From: Namhaeicola litoreus
GTDB lineage: Bacteria; Bacteroidota; Bacteroidia; Flavobacteriales; Flavobacteriaceae
DNA: 64,000 bases
Reading direction: 5' to 3'
Assembly: GCF_042679565.1 (NCBI RefSeq)
Contig: NZ_JBHTMY010000002.1
Span: forward strand, 620,001-684,000
In this document: positions 25,552-34,570 of the stretch, one piece after another
Position numbering within the stretch: the first letter of the stretch is position 1
How the letters are laid out: each line of letters begins with the position of its first letter
Translations under genes and position numbers: made by a program
The notes under the pieces: model-generated
Seen by the model: the letters and a program-made list of their open reading frames with translations, nothing else
Told to the model about the DNA's origin: nothing
Database searches by the model: none

Positions 25552-25952
25552 CGGCAATTGACGGGAGTTTGAAAAGATGTTGAAAACAAATAAAAGATAA
25601 ATTACCATTATCTTTTGAAATACCAATTCATCTAGATATTTGATCACCTCAGGTCTGGTAAATTCTTTGGGTAAAAATTATAATGACAATGAGCCTTTGA
25701 TTATTGAGAAGGAACCTTTTTGACCATGTAGAATAATTTGGTTAATGGGTTTATTATGGTCTTAATCGAACAAAAAAGCTATCCGTAGAAATGATCCATA
25801 AAATTGATTGGCTCACTTTAATTCATTAAACTTTTTATACTAATCCTACAAACTTCCTCAATTAATCTTCATAAATAATTATTTTAGTGCAAGCATAGCT
25901 AGTGCAAAACCTGTTGCAGACCAGATTTATCCAACAACGAAAGGATTTTCAT
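25552..25952. other. Spacer without recognised gene
   Basis: About 400 bases between the amidohydrolase and SRPBCC genes. A short stretch near 25650-25722 reads as a weak C-terminal-like peptide ending in a stop, possibly a relic of a lost gene. I see no RNA structure, terminator or full promoter. AAAGGA just before 25953 is one of the few Shine-Dalgarno-like sites in the window. Confidence 0.3.
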
Positions 25953-26393
25953 ATGACATTAGAAACGAATTCATCCATACAAATTCAAAAACCTGTAGAA
26001 GAAGTTTTTGAAGGTATCGTAAACCCCGAAAAAATGACCAAATATTTCATTTCTGAAAGTAGTGGAAGATTGGTTACAGGAAAAGAAGTGATTTGGAAAT
26101 TTCCTGAATTTGAGGATAAGTTTCCCATCACAGACATTAAAATAGAAACCAATCGTTCAATTTTCTTTGTTTGGGATCCTGAAACTGTTGTAAAAATTAC
26201 ATTAGAAAAATTAGCAGACCAAAGTACCCTGGTAAGGGTAAACGAAAACGGAAAGGAATTCAATGAAGATAACCTGAAATGGGCTTTAGACAATTCAGGA
26301 GGATGGGCAAATTTTCTGGCTTGTTTGAAAGCCTATTTAGAATATGGCATACAACTGCGGAAAGGTGCATTTGATTTTATGCGAAATAAATAA
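25953..26393 (+). CDS. SRPBCC/AHSA1-family protein
   Basis: 146 residues from ATG 25953, which is preceded by AAAGGA; an upstream in-frame ATG at 25902 adds 17 residues unlike the family. The START-like helix-grip fold is seen in SIQIQKPVEEVFEGIVNPEKMTKYF (about 8-32), the usual beginning of AHSA1 (Aha1-like) proteins. VRVNENGKEF and WALDNSGGWANFLACLKAYLEYG follow, where GWxxxLxxLKxxLE is the family's C-terminal helix. A ligand-binding role for a small hydrophobic molecule is likely but unspecified. It is first of a run of closely spaced genes up to 28319. Confidence 0.82.
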   Translation: MTLETNSSIQIQKPVEEVFEGIVNPEKMTKYFISESSGRLVTGKEVIWKFPEFEDKFPITDIKIETNRSIFFVWDPETVVKITLEKLADQSTLVRVNENGKEFNEDNLKWALDNSGGWANFLACLKAYLEYGIQLRKGAFDFMRNK

Positions 26394-26415
26394 GTCAAAT
26401 TAAACAATTGTCAAC

Positions 26416-26781
26416 ATGAAAACGACACCAGAACACGATGAACGTATTGCAAAAATGACCTTTGGATCAGTTTATCCACATTATGTGACTAAAATAGAAA
26501 AGAAAGGAAGAACAAGGAACGAACTTTTACAGGTGATAGAATGGTTAACGGGTTATAGCGAAATGGAAGTACAAACCTTTATTGATGAAAAGGTCACTTT
26601 CAAAGAATTCTTCGAAAAAGCAAAATTAAACCCCAATGCACACTTCATTAAAGGAGTGATTTGTGGTTATAGAATTGAGGAATTAGACAATCCCCTGACC
26701 CAGCAAGTTCGGTTTTTAGACAAATTAGTAGATGAACTGGCAAAAGGAAGAAAAATGGATAAAATTTTACGAAAAGCATAA
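26416..26781 (+). CDS. DUF2200 protein
   Basis: 121 residues matching DUF2200: RIAKMTFGSVYPHYVTKIEKKGRT near the start, then LLQVIEWLTGYSE and the closing PLTQQVRFLDKLVDELAKGRKMDKILR. The family is small, cytosolic and widely transferred among bacteria, with no known function. It lies 22 bases after the SRPBCC gene and 4 bases before the next membrane protein, suggesting co-transcription. Confidence 0.88.
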   Translation: MKTTPEHDERIAKMTFGSVYPHYVTKIEKKGRTRNELLQVIEWLTGYSEMEVQTFIDEKVTFKEFFEKAKLNPNAHFIKGVICGYRIEELDNPLTQQVRFLDKLVDELAKGRKMDKILRKA

Positions 26782-26785
26782 ATAA

Positions 26786-27265
26786 ATGGAATACTTTACT
26801 TTGGCGCGAGTCATACATGTCATTGCTGTTATTTTATGGATTGGTGGTGTTTCTATGGTGACAACTGTTCTTATCCCTGCCGTCAAAAGAATGAAATCAA
26901 AGGAAGAACAAATTGAAACTTTTGAAACCATTGAAGGGAATTTTGCCATTCAAGCAAAAATCACGACGGTATTAACAGGTCTTTCTGGTTTTTATATGCT
27001 ATACGAACTGAACGCGTGGAACAGGTACCTCGATTACCGATTTTGGTGGATCCACGCCATGACTTTGGTATGGATCATATTTACTTTGATTCTTTTTATC
27101 CTTGAACCATTTATTCTTCATAAATTGTTTAAAAAACACGCAAACAGCAATCCGGAAAAGACTTTTAGGATCATGCACAGGCTACATTGGGTATTGCTGA
27201 TGCTCAGTTTAATCACCACGGCAGGCGCAGTAGCCGGAAGTCATGGTTGGTTTTGGATAAAATAA
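26786..27265 (+). CDS. CopD/DUF2269-like four-helix membrane protein
   Basis: 159 residues with four membrane helices (about 5-27, 50-70, 86-108, 128-152). ARVIHVIAVILWIGGVSM places a His in helix 1 and WWIHAMTLVWII another in helix 3, resembling haem-binding membrane proteins of the CopD/DUF2269/HupE-like sort. The last helix has RLHWVLLMLSLITTAGAVAGS. Exact family and function are uncertain. It follows the DUF2200 gene by four bases and precedes a cupin gene by 13 bases. Confidence 0.6.
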   Translation: MEYFTLARVIHVIAVILWIGGVSMVTTVLIPAVKRMKSKEEQIETFETIEGNFAIQAKITTVLTGLSGFYMLYELNAWNRYLDYRFWWIHAMTLVWIIFTLILFILEPFILHKLFKKHANSNPEKTFRIMHRLHWVLLMLSLITTAGAVAGSHGWFWIK

Positions 27266-27278
27266 ATAATAAAAACAG

Positions 27279-27617
27279 ATGAAACAGAATGTAGATTTCG
27301 CGCAAGTATGCACATTAAAAGAAAGCATAGACTATTCACCAGGTGCTACAGTAAGCAAAATAGTTACGAAGAATAAATGTGGCTCTACCACACTTTTTTC
27401 TTTTGATAAGGGTCAAAACATTAGTGAACATACTGCACCTTTTGATGCGGTAGTGGTCATTTTGGAGGGTAAATGCGAGATTACCATTGCCGGGAAGCAA
27501 AATTTTCTGTCTGAAGGACAAATGATTTTAATGCCTGCCAATATTCCGCATGCCTTAGAAGCTACCGAAGCATTTAAAATGATGCTGATCATGATCAAAG
27601 CCTCACCGGAGAATTGA
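27279..27617 (+). CDS. Cytosolic small cupin protein
   Basis: 112 residues forming a single cupin_2 barrel: SFDKGQNISEHTAPFDAVVVILEG with His51, then AGKQNFLSEGQMILMPANIPHALEA with His91. The first metal ligand set is reduced (only one His in motif 1), which is common in small regulatory cupins of Bacteroidota. No signal peptide. It is probably co-transcribed with the preceding membrane protein (13-base gap). The ligand is unknown. Confidence 0.85.
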   Translation: MKQNVDFAQVCTLKESIDYSPGATVSKIVTKNKCGSTTLFSFDKGQNISEHTAPFDAVVVILEGKCEITIAGKQNFLSEGQMILMPANIPHALEATEAFKMMLIMIKASPEN

Positions 27618-27662
27618 AAGCATAAAAATCGGCAGAATTATAGCTGACAACTTACATACCTT

Positions 27663-28319
27663 ATGAGCGAAAAAGACAAATCACAAAAGCCCGACTTACC
27701 TCCTATGGGTGCACAAGACTTCTCAGAGATAGAAGACTGGCCAGGATATTTCAATGCCGTTCTTGGAAAGGGAGCAAGAGATACCCTTCTTACAGCCCTT
27801 GATTCTTTCGAGCAGGAAGGCTTTTTAAAAGGATTTGCGGTCGATGTAGCTGCTGGAGAAGGACGTGATTCGCTTGAACTACTCCGCAGGAACTGGAGGG
27901 TATTGGCAACCGATAATCACCCGGAAGCATTCGCGCATTTATGGACAAGAGTTCCAGAGAAAATGAAGCCCCAATTGACAACAGCAGCAGTGAACTTCTG
28001 CGATATGAAGTTTCCCAATAATGATATGGTTAACGCTAGTTTTGCTTTGCCGTTTTGCGAACCAAAACATTTTGAAGTGCTATGGAATAAAATCGTTGAA
28101 TCGATCCGCCCGGGAGGCAGGTTTGCCGGTCAGTTTTTTGGAAGTAGAGATACCTGGGCATCACTTCCTAATCGTTCTCATCACTCACTTGAAGAAGTTT
28201 TAAAGTTGTTGCAAGGCTTTTCCATAGAGATGATGAAGGAAGAAGAACGAGACGATCCGCCAGAACTCAGGAAACCAAAGCATTGGCAAATATTCCATGT
28301 TGTGGCGAGGAAAAATTAA
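27663..28319 (+). CDS. Class I SAM-dependent methyltransferase
   Basis: 218 residues. The SAM-binding motif I is AVDVAAGEGRDSLELL (about 58-73), motif II is RVLATDNHPEA with the acidic Asp, and VNASFALPFCEPKHFEVLWNKIVESIRPGGRFAGQFF contains the post-motif strand and loop. This form resembles tellurite-resistance/TehB-like methyltransferases, but no TehB-specific residue is recognised. The first ~40 residues are polar and family-specific. The substrate is unknown. It lies 45 bases after the cupin gene. Confidence 0.85.
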   Translation: MSEKDKSQKPDLPPMGAQDFSEIEDWPGYFNAVLGKGARDTLLTALDSFEQEGFLKGFAVDVAAGEGRDSLELLRRNWRVLATDNHPEAFAHLWTRVPEKMKPQLTTAAVNFCDMKFPNNDMVNASFALPFCEPKHFEVLWNKIVESIRPGGRFAGQFFGSRDTWASLPNRSHHSLEEVLKLLQGFSIEMMKEEERDDPPELRKPKHWQIFHVVARKN

Positions 28320-28391
28320 AGATGGAAGGAAGATGAATCAACCTATACAGTAACATTGAATTTTTAATTAATAAAAAACCTTATATACTCG

Positions 28392-28844
28392 ATGGATCAA
28401 GTAAAAAAATCAGCTAAAGAGAAGTCTCATCCATTTTGGCAGTGGTTTTGGCTTACATTTCTTGCAGTATCTCTTTTTTATGCATGGTATTCATTTTATG
28501 CTCCTTCCAATGATGTTAAATGGGTCAACAACATTACTTCTGTAAAAGAACTTACCAAAAACTCCAGCAAGAACACACTTCTTTTTTTCACAGGGAAATG
28601 GTGTTCGCCTTGCCGAATTATGAAACGGGAAGTTTTTTCGGACAATGAAGTTGAAAGATTTATAAATTTACAATTTACACCTGTGATGGTTGATATTGAC
28701 AATCCAGATACCAAAGAACTTGTAGAGCATTTTAAGGTGGGCATAACCCCAACAACCATTATTCTTGATGCTCAAGGAAAAGTACTTGATTACGCAGTGG
28801 GAAAGATTGGAAAAGAGGAATTTCTTGAAATGCTCAGCAAATAA
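28392..28844 (+). CDS. Membrane-anchored thioredoxin-fold protein (CSPC)
   Basis: 150 residues. One N-terminal helix (about 17-36, FWQWFWLTFLAVSLFYAW) anchors a thioredoxin domain facing the periplasm. The redox motif is KWCSPCRIMK (Cys71, Cys74), and the cis-Pro loop is VGITPTTIILD. The CSPC motif is less common than CGPC and may shift the redox potential. The next gene's ATG overlaps the stop by one base (TAATG), so both proteins are made together. Confidence 0.85.
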   Translation: MDQVKKSAKEKSHPFWQWFWLTFLAVSLFYAWYSFYAPSNDVKWVNNITSVKELTKNSSKNTLLFFTGKWCSPCRIMKREVFSDNEVERFINLQFTPVMVDIDNPDTKELVEHFKVGITPTTIILDAQGKVLDYAVGKIGKEEFLEMLSK

Positions 28845-29317
28845 TGTATAATCGTCAGCATAAATTAGGTCTATCACTCTACCTCATCTTTGTTTTGATT
28901 GCGCTTGTAATTATCACTGATTTTATTTTGCCAGGAAGAATTTTAAACGATAATATTGTCAATTTAAAGAAAGAGCGGCAACAATATTACAATGCCGCTA
29001 GAAACTACCATTATACATATAGCGTAGTCACGAGTAAAGATGAATTTTTAGTTTCAAAAGATTTTGCGCAACTAGAATTGGTCAATGAAAAAATCGAATA
29101 CTCAATCTCACCAATTTTTAAAGAAGTAAACTGGTATAAATTGCTTTTAGCGCAAAATAAATCCTATTATTCATTAAGAATTGCATCAGGATTAATCCTT
29201 CCATTGCTCAATGTGATATCGGTTATTGTAGCTTTTCGATACCCAGAGAAAATAGACAACATAGTTTTTATCCTTCAGATATTATTGATAGTAGATCTGA
29301 TATTTTTAATGAAATAA
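28844..29317 (+). CDS. Uncharacterised three-helix membrane protein
   Basis: 157 residues with an N-terminal membrane helix (about 8-30), an extracytoplasmic segment of ~75 residues rich in Tyr and Lys, and two further helices near the C-terminus (about 110-130 and 138-156). I do not recognise a family. It is translationally coupled to the thioredoxin gene by the TAATG overlap, so it may be the partner or substrate of that protein. Confidence 0.6.
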   Translation: MYNRQHKLGLSLYLIFVLIALVIITDFILPGRILNDNIVNLKKERQQYYNAARNYHYTYSVVTSKDEFLVSKDFAQLELVNEKIEYSISPIFKEVNWYKLLLAQNKSYYSLRIASGLILPLLNVISVIVAFRYPEKIDNIVFILQILLIVDLIFLMK

Positions 29318-29518
29318 AGAAAGGAAGTTGCCAGCAAGAATAAGAATATATTTAGTGCAAAAAATATAATGAAGTAAAAAAATAATGAAATTAAAAAAAT
29401 TTCGGTGTGCAACAAGAACTAAACTTGGCGCTGTATCCAAAATGGCCAAAATCAACCAAAGGGCTATTCTATCTGGTGCGGAGAATGCCACTATTCGATA
29501 AAATTAAATGCGATGGAT

Positions 29519-30289
29519 ATGATTAAATTCTTCAGAAACATCCGGCAACAACTCCTTTCAGAAGGAAAAACAGACAGGCCTTCTTGGACTGTAGGGCGGT
29601 ATTTTAAATACGCGATTGGTGAAATTATACTGGTGGTGATTGGAATATTGATCGCCTTGCAGATCAATAATTGGAACGAGGAAAAAAAAGCGCGAGTTTA
29701 TGAAAAGAAAATGCTAATTGAAATCAAACATGCCTTGGTAAAAGATGTTGAGTTTTTCAAAAACCATTTAATGGGAAATCGATTAACTCGAATACAAAAT
29801 GCTTGTCGGTTTTTTGAAGACTATCTCATCACAGATTCTATAAACAAGGACAGTATAAATTATCATTACGACGGATTGACAAATGGTTTACAAGTAACTT
29901 ATAACAAAGGACCCTATGAAGCTTTGAAATCAACTGGAATTGATAGAGTGATCAATGATTCTTTGAGGAATATGATTATAGAACTATATGAATTTAAATT
30001 GCCCAGACAAACAGGGTTGATATCAATTTATATGGATAGATATATGACGAGTACCGAAAAGTACGATGAAGAATTAAGAGATGATTTACAATTAGAAATT
30101 CAAAATGGTAAGGTTATATACCATTATATGAGGATGAAAGAAGTCGACTTGAAAACAGACCAATCATTCTTGACTTTACTTTCTTGGGGTTCTAGTAGTT
30201 CTAAAGCTGTAATTTATTTGTTTAACTCTATCATACCTGATATGGAAAATTTAATTACTGAATTAAATCAAGAAATCGATCAAACATGA
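29519..30289 (+). CDS. DUF6090 membrane protein, copy 2
   Basis: 256 residues from ATG 29519 (an ATG two codons earlier is in frame, but all copies begin MIKFFR). The constant start MIKFFRNIRQQLLSEGK, then a slightly longer linker than in the other copies (TDRPSWTVGRY), leads to the helix YAIGEIILVVIGILIAL and QINNWNEE. The C-terminal region contains the family core PYEALKSTGIDRVINDSLRN. About 60% of the protein is predicted helical. Function unknown; it stands apart from its neighbours by more than 100 bases on each side. Confidence 0.85.
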   Translation: MIKFFRNIRQQLLSEGKTDRPSWTVGRYFKYAIGEIILVVIGILIALQINNWNEEKKARVYEKKMLIEIKHALVKDVEFFKNHLMGNRLTRIQNACRFFEDYLITDSINKDSINYHYDGLTNGLQVTYNKGPYEALKSTGIDRVINDSLRNMIIELYEFKLPRQTGLISIYMDRYMTSTEKYDEELRDDLQLEIQNGKVIYHYMRMKEVDLKTDQSFLTLLSWGSSSSKAVIYLFNSIIPDMENLITELNQEIDQT

Positions 30290-30361
30290 CGGAAGTTTAA
30301 TAACATGCCTAAAAGATTGTTCGCACACACGACTACACTTAATCAAAAATATTATAATTCA

Positions 30362-30377
30362 TCCCGAGCACTCGGGA
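30362..30377. repeat. 16-base palindrome, REP-like
   Basis: TCCCGAG-CA-CTCGGGA is a perfect inverted repeat in an otherwise AT-rich spacer after the second DUF6090 gene. Similar TCCCGA/TCGGGA hairpins are frequent between genes in this phylum. There is no T-run after it. Confidence 0.4.
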
Positions 30378-30423
30378 GAAACCGCTAAGCCATGATTCTA
30401 ATTGTTTAAAATCTGAAAATATT

Positions 30424-30954
30424 ATGCAAAACGAAAAAAAAGTTCTTATCACTACCCTAATCTCTTTATTCTTCTTCAGTAACTTTATTTATAGTCAAAG
30501 TAAGAGTAAAGAAGATCTGGGAAATTTATTAGTAGAAAGTATTGTAAGCAATGACATCAACAGTTTTAAATCAGCATTATTACCAAAGAAAGTAGTTTTG
30601 GAATTCCAGGAAAACAATACCCCTGAAAATAAGGGCAAAGAAGAAAGAGATTCCTTAATGATCCAACAAGAGGTTGCTTATGATCAATTGGTTATGCCCC
30701 AATTAGAACAAAACTTTCTGGATCTTGTAAAGCTGAATGAAACCTACGAAATAGATTGGAATCAACTAAAATTTGTGCTGTTATATAAAGGTTCATCAAA
30801 AGACGAGCAATATGTTCCCTTTTTTATTCATTCAAAATTGAACAACTCAGATTTTAATCACTTTTATTTCGGCGCAGTAAGATATAAAGGAGCGTGGTAT
30901 TTGACAGGTGATATGGAAATTACAAAAGACGAAAAATATGCACCATATGATTAA
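30424..30954 (+). CDS. Secreted protein of unknown function
   Basis: 176 residues with a signal peptide (about 1-25, ending IYSQ). The mature part has LGNLLVESIVSNDINSFKSALLPKK, a pattern seen in Bacteroidota exported proteins with a helical NTF2-like start. A C-terminal half with alternating aromatic residues (FYFGAVRYKGAWYLTGDMEI) suggests a closing beta-sheet. I do not recognise a named family. It lies between the second DUF6090 gene and the amide hydrolase gene, with spacers of 134 bases on each side. Confidence 0.6.
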   Translation: MQNEKKVLITTLISLFFFSNFIYSQSKSKEDLGNLLVESIVSNDINSFKSALLPKKVVLEFQENNTPENKGKEERDSLMIQQEVAYDQLVMPQLEQNFLDLVKLNETYEIDWNQLKFVLLYKGSSKDEQYVPFFIHSKLNNSDFNHFYFGAVRYKGAWYLTGDMEITKDEKYAPYD

Positions 30955-31087
30955 ATTGATCAAATGAAAAATAATTCTACTGACTTACAATTGGCCAAGG
31001 CACTATAAGCGGTATGAACATTAGTCCATTTGATTTTTACCAAAGCTCGTATTATATATCGAACATTTAGCATAAAACAAATATCTC

Positions 31088-32260
31088 ATGAAACATGTGT
31101 TTTTTATTTACATCACGATCGTTTTGTTAATTCCCACAACAGGAACGGCCTGCAGTATGTATAAGCTTACCAAAAATGGAAGAACTATTGTAGGGAATAA
31201 TGAAGATTATTTTAGCCCTAACAGTCAATTTTGGTTCGAAACAGGAACTAAAAATACTTTTGGTGTTATGTATATGGGACTGCTCAACAACTTTGCACAA
31301 GGTGCAATGAATGAATCAGGTTTAGTTTTTGATGGATTTTGGGAACCATATCTGGAGGTAAAGAATATAGATGGAAAATTAGAGATCCCAATAGCAGACG
31401 CAATAAGAAATGTGATGCAAACCATGACCCATGTTGAAGATGTTAAAAAATATCTGCAGACAATTAATTTATATTCATTGGCCAATGGTCAGCTGGTCTT
31501 TGTAGATAAATCGGGTACTTATTTGATCGTAGAGGGCGATGAAATGTTTATGGGTGATGAATCCGAAAAAACATTTTCAAATTTCTACTATTCACAAATA
31601 GAATCTTTAGGTGACGTAAAGCTGGATTATTTTCAAAAAGGACAAAATTTTATTCATTCGACCGAGACAAAACCCACTCTTGAATATTGTTCAAATGCCA
31701 TGCAGAACTTTGCACAATCTAGATTAGCACCTACGCAATATTCTACAATTTATGATTTAAAAACGCTAAAAATAAGGGTATATCTTTATCATGATTTTTC
31801 GGAATTCATAGAATTGGATTTAAAAAAAGAGTTGAAGAAAGGGAATCATCGTACAATGATTGCAGAACTTTTTCCGAAAAACTCAAAGGGATATTTACAT
31901 TACAAAAAGTATAACAACCCCGAAAATCCAGTCTTATTTCTACAGGAATATTTAGGGGATAATGAAATAACAGAGCAGGAGTTTTTGAATAATGGTTTTG
32001 ACAATGTTATTAACGAAATAGGATATGAATGGATGAACGATATAAAAAATCCCAATGGAGCCATAAAAGTGTTTGAATATGGAGTAGAAATTATGCCAAA
32101 TAATTCAAATTTATACGACAGCCTGGGAGAAGCCCATTTCATCAAGAAAGATTGGAATAACGCGATAAAGAATTATGCCAAATCCCTGTTTCTTAATCCT
32201 GAAAACAAAAATGCGATAAAAAAGATTGCTGAAATTAACCAATTGAGGGAAATGAGATAG
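31088..32260 (+). CDS. Secreted Ntn amide hydrolase (C45/choloylglycine type) with TPR tail
   Basis: 390 residues. The signal peptide ends TGTA and cleavage would expose Cys22 as N-terminal nucleophile, in ACSMYKLTKNGRTIVGNNEDY. This is the pattern of linear amide C-N hydrolases (choloylglycine hydrolase and carcinine or acyl-CoA:6-APA acyltransferase relatives), where the Asn and Asp of GNNED are conserved. The C-terminal ~60 residues (YDSLGEAHFIKKDWNNAIKNYAKSLFLNP) are one to two tetratricopeptide repeats, a frequent addition in Bacteroidota. The substrate is unknown; small N-acyl compounds are plausible. Confidence 0.8.
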   Translation: MKHVFFIYITIVLLIPTTGTACSMYKLTKNGRTIVGNNEDYFSPNSQFWFETGTKNTFGVMYMGLLNNFAQGAMNESGLVFDGFWEPYLEVKNIDGKLEIPIADAIRNVMQTMTHVEDVKKYLQTINLYSLANGQLVFVDKSGTYLIVEGDEMFMGDESEKTFSNFYYSQIESLGDVKLDYFQKGQNFIHSTETKPTLEYCSNAMQNFAQSRLAPTQYSTIYDLKTLKIRVYLYHDFSEFIELDLKKELKKGNHRTMIAELFPKNSKGYLHYKKYNNPENPVLFLQEYLGDNEITEQEFLNNGFDNVINEIGYEWMNDIKNPNGAIKVFEYGVEIMPNNSNLYDSLGEAHFIKKDWNNAIKNYAKSLFLNPENKNAIKKIAEINQLREMR

Positions 32261-32307
32261 AAAACTGTTGCTTACCTGCACCGTATATCTATTAAAAAAA
32301 AAACGAA

Positions 32308-33084
32308 ATGATCAAATTCTTTAGACACATCCGCAAACAACTATTCTCAGAAGAGAAAACGGGCAGGTTCAGCAAATATTTGCTTTATGCATTTGGAGAG
32401 ATTTTTCTTGTCGTGATAGGCATATTGATTGCCATACAACTAAACACTTTGAAATCAAAGGCTGATGATGAAGCTAAGGTTTTAAAATATATGGATGGCC
32501 TTTACCATGACTTAAATCAAGATCTAGAGCGGATGAATGAATTATTTACCTTCTATTCAGATAATACCAGTTCCATTCAGTTTTTACTCAAATCAGCTGA
32601 CCAAAAATTGACATTATCAAATGATGAATTGGGAACCTTGTTTAATTCAGCTTTAGATTATAGAAAATATACAAATAAAAAAAGCACCTATCTTTCATTG
32701 ATAAATGATGGATTTATAAATAAAATAAATGATGAAGACCTTATAAATGCTATCATAGTATATTATGAAACCCCATACCTGGCATGGTCAACTGAAATCT
32801 ACGGAAATATTGCGGAATCAATAGATTTTAATACAAGTGATATATACGATTCGAGGGATGGCCTTATTGGATTGAACGAATCTAATTCAATTCCCAATTG
32901 GCAAATGACCAACAATCAATATCATACTAACTATAGCGAATTGATTAATTCCACTTGGGGAATCAATATTTTAACAAGATTTCTTAAACAGAGCCATTTC
33001 ATTTTTATAAATCTCGAAACATATAAGTTAAAGAATGCCCATTTGAGAAATGAAATTGAGAATTATAAAAAAGTCAATTCCTAG
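32308..33084 (+). CDS. DUF6090 membrane protein, copy 3
   Basis: 258 residues. The start MIKFFRHIRKQLFSEEK and the membrane helix YAFGEIFLVVIGILIAI match the other copies, but the usual NNWNE is replaced by LNTLKSK, making this the most diverged copy at this position. The C-terminal region has the core KSTYLSLINDGFINKINDED. The copy 4 gene follows on the same strand with a gap of 23 bases, so the two may be co-transcribed. No function is known. Confidence 0.85.
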   Translation: MIKFFRHIRKQLFSEEKTGRFSKYLLYAFGEIFLVVIGILIAIQLNTLKSKADDEAKVLKYMDGLYHDLNQDLERMNELFTFYSDNTSSIQFLLKSADQKLTLSNDELGTLFNSALDYRKYTNKKSTYLSLINDGFINKINDEDLINAIIVYYETPYLAWSTEIYGNIAESIDFNTSDIYDSRDGLIGLNESNSIPNWQMTNNQYHTNYSELINSTWGINILTRFLKQSHFIFINLETYKLKNAHLRNEIENYKKVNS

Positions 33085-33107
33085 CCGGATAATAAAATGT
33101 AACACTT

Positions 33108-33842
33108 ATGATCAAATTCTTTAGAAATATCCGAAAACAACTCATCTTAGGTGGAAAAACGGCCAGGTATTTGAAATACGCTATCGGAGAAATTGTACTA
33201 GTTATGATTGGTATTCTTCTAGCCTTACAAGTCAATAATTGGAATGAACAAAGAAAAATAAGGCAGAAAGAGGTTCAGATGCTCATTGCTTTAAAAGAAG
33301 ATATGCAAGCAAACATTGACAACTTACAAGAAGGTATTAGAACGATTAATGAAGTAAATCAAAATAATTTAAAGATCATTTCATTTTTTGAAGATAAAAC
33401 ACCGCATGATGCAAGTATGAATGAATATTTTACAAACTTTTGGGGTTTTTGGGACCCGGATTTTTCTTATGCTTCTTATGAAAATTTAAAGAGTCAGGGG
33501 CTCGATTTGATTTCAAACAGTGACTTGAGAAAAGCGATTGTAAATCTATTCGATGTAGAAATGGATATGTTGGATATAGCCGAGATGGAAAGAATGAATA
33601 TTCTATTTGAGAATATGTCTGTTCCTATGTACAGAAAATACCTCTACAGAGACTACACAAAAGAGCCCTGGCCTTATGTACCATTCGACTATACAAACAT
33701 GATGAAGGATATGGAATTTTATACTGTTTGTACAGAAATAGCTTTTAGACAGGCTCGCTCAATTGAGCGATTTAAAGCGTTTAATATCTTATCCGCAAAT
33801 ATCATTGCGCAAATTGATTCAGAAATAATAAGGCCAAATTAA
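33108..33842 (+). CDS. DUF6090 membrane protein, copy 4
   Basis: 244 residues. MIKFFRNIRKQLILGGK, the helix YAIGEIVLVMIGILLAL and QVNNWNEQRK give the standard N-terminus. The region after the helix is coiled-coil-like (KEVQMLIALKEDMQANIDNLQEG). The family core reads ASYENLKSQGLDLISNSDLR. It lies 23 bases after copy 3, the only directly tandem pair of the four. No function is known. Confidence 0.85.
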   Translation: MIKFFRNIRKQLILGGKTARYLKYAIGEIVLVMIGILLALQVNNWNEQRKIRQKEVQMLIALKEDMQANIDNLQEGIRTINEVNQNNLKIISFFEDKTPHDASMNEYFTNFWGFWDPDFSYASYENLKSQGLDLISNSDLRKAIVNLFDVEMDMLDIAEMERMNILFENMSVPMYRKYLYRDYTKEPWPYVPFDYTNMMKDMEFYTVCTEIAFRQARSIERFKAFNILSANIIAQIDSEIIRPN

Positions 33843-33961
33843 GTACTACGATAACAAAACCCTAGTTAGGGAGCAGTATCGCATCAAACTAACCGTAGAA
33901 ATGTTAAGTCAGTGAAACAACAAAATAACAAAGCCAACACCTTAAGTGCAACCTCGTCATT

Positions 33962-34465
33962 TCATATCTCAGCTCTTGATTTTTTATCTTCTTGGGGTTT
34001 TGTATATTCTGACTGATATTTTTCTAAAAACATTTTCTGACGCTCAAGCATTTGTTGTCTTATTTTATCAATATCCATAAAATCCTTTCCAAAATCACTT
34101 TCAAAAAAATCGTCATCAAAAAACTGTTTACTAAAAAGTGAATCGTCAGAAAACAAATCTTCAAAACCCTGATTTTTAAGACCTGAAAAATTGGTAAAAA
34201 ATCTAGATTTAAATGATTGTATCAAACTATCTCTTTCGATGGTTGAAAGATTACCCAAATTACCGGAAGACCAAGAATAAATACTGTCATATCTGATCAA
34301 GTTTCCGTTTTCATCAAATTCTTTATTTACTTCCCAGCTTCCTTTAGGCCCTTGGACCATACTATTATCCTTTTCCTTTATTTGAGCTTCTTTGGTCTCC
34401 CTTTCTTGCCCCGAGCAACTTATACTCATTAAAACTGCACTGAACAATACAATATACTTTTTCAT
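33962..34465 (-). CDS. Acidic lipoprotein of unknown function
   Basis: 167 residues from ATG 34465; an in-frame ATG at 34489 would place eight residues ahead of the signal peptide. Lipobox SISC gives Cys17. The mature protein is acidic, and residues ~100-140 carry a run of Asp, Phe and Ser (e.g. DDSLFSKQFFDDDFFESDFG), then a helical C-terminus with MLERQKMFLEKYQ. I do not recognise a family. It lies 105 bases downstream of the hsp20 gene on the same strand and may share its transcript. Confidence 0.55.
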   Translation of the reverse strand: MKKYIVLFSAVLMSISCSGQERETKEAQIKEKDNSMVQGPKGSWEVNKEFDENGNLIRYDSIYSWSSGNLGNLSTIERDSLIQSFKSRFFTNFSGLKNQGFEDLFSDDSLFSKQFFDDDFFESDFGKDFMDIDKIRQQMLERQKMFLEKYQSEYTKPQEDKKSRAEI

Positions 34466-34570
34466 TTTTTTAGTATTACAAATTGACATCTAGAATCAAA
34501 AGAAAAATAGCAACGGAAGATGAGGCTTTAATTACAGCCTCATCTTTCACATAGATGCATTTTAAAATTT

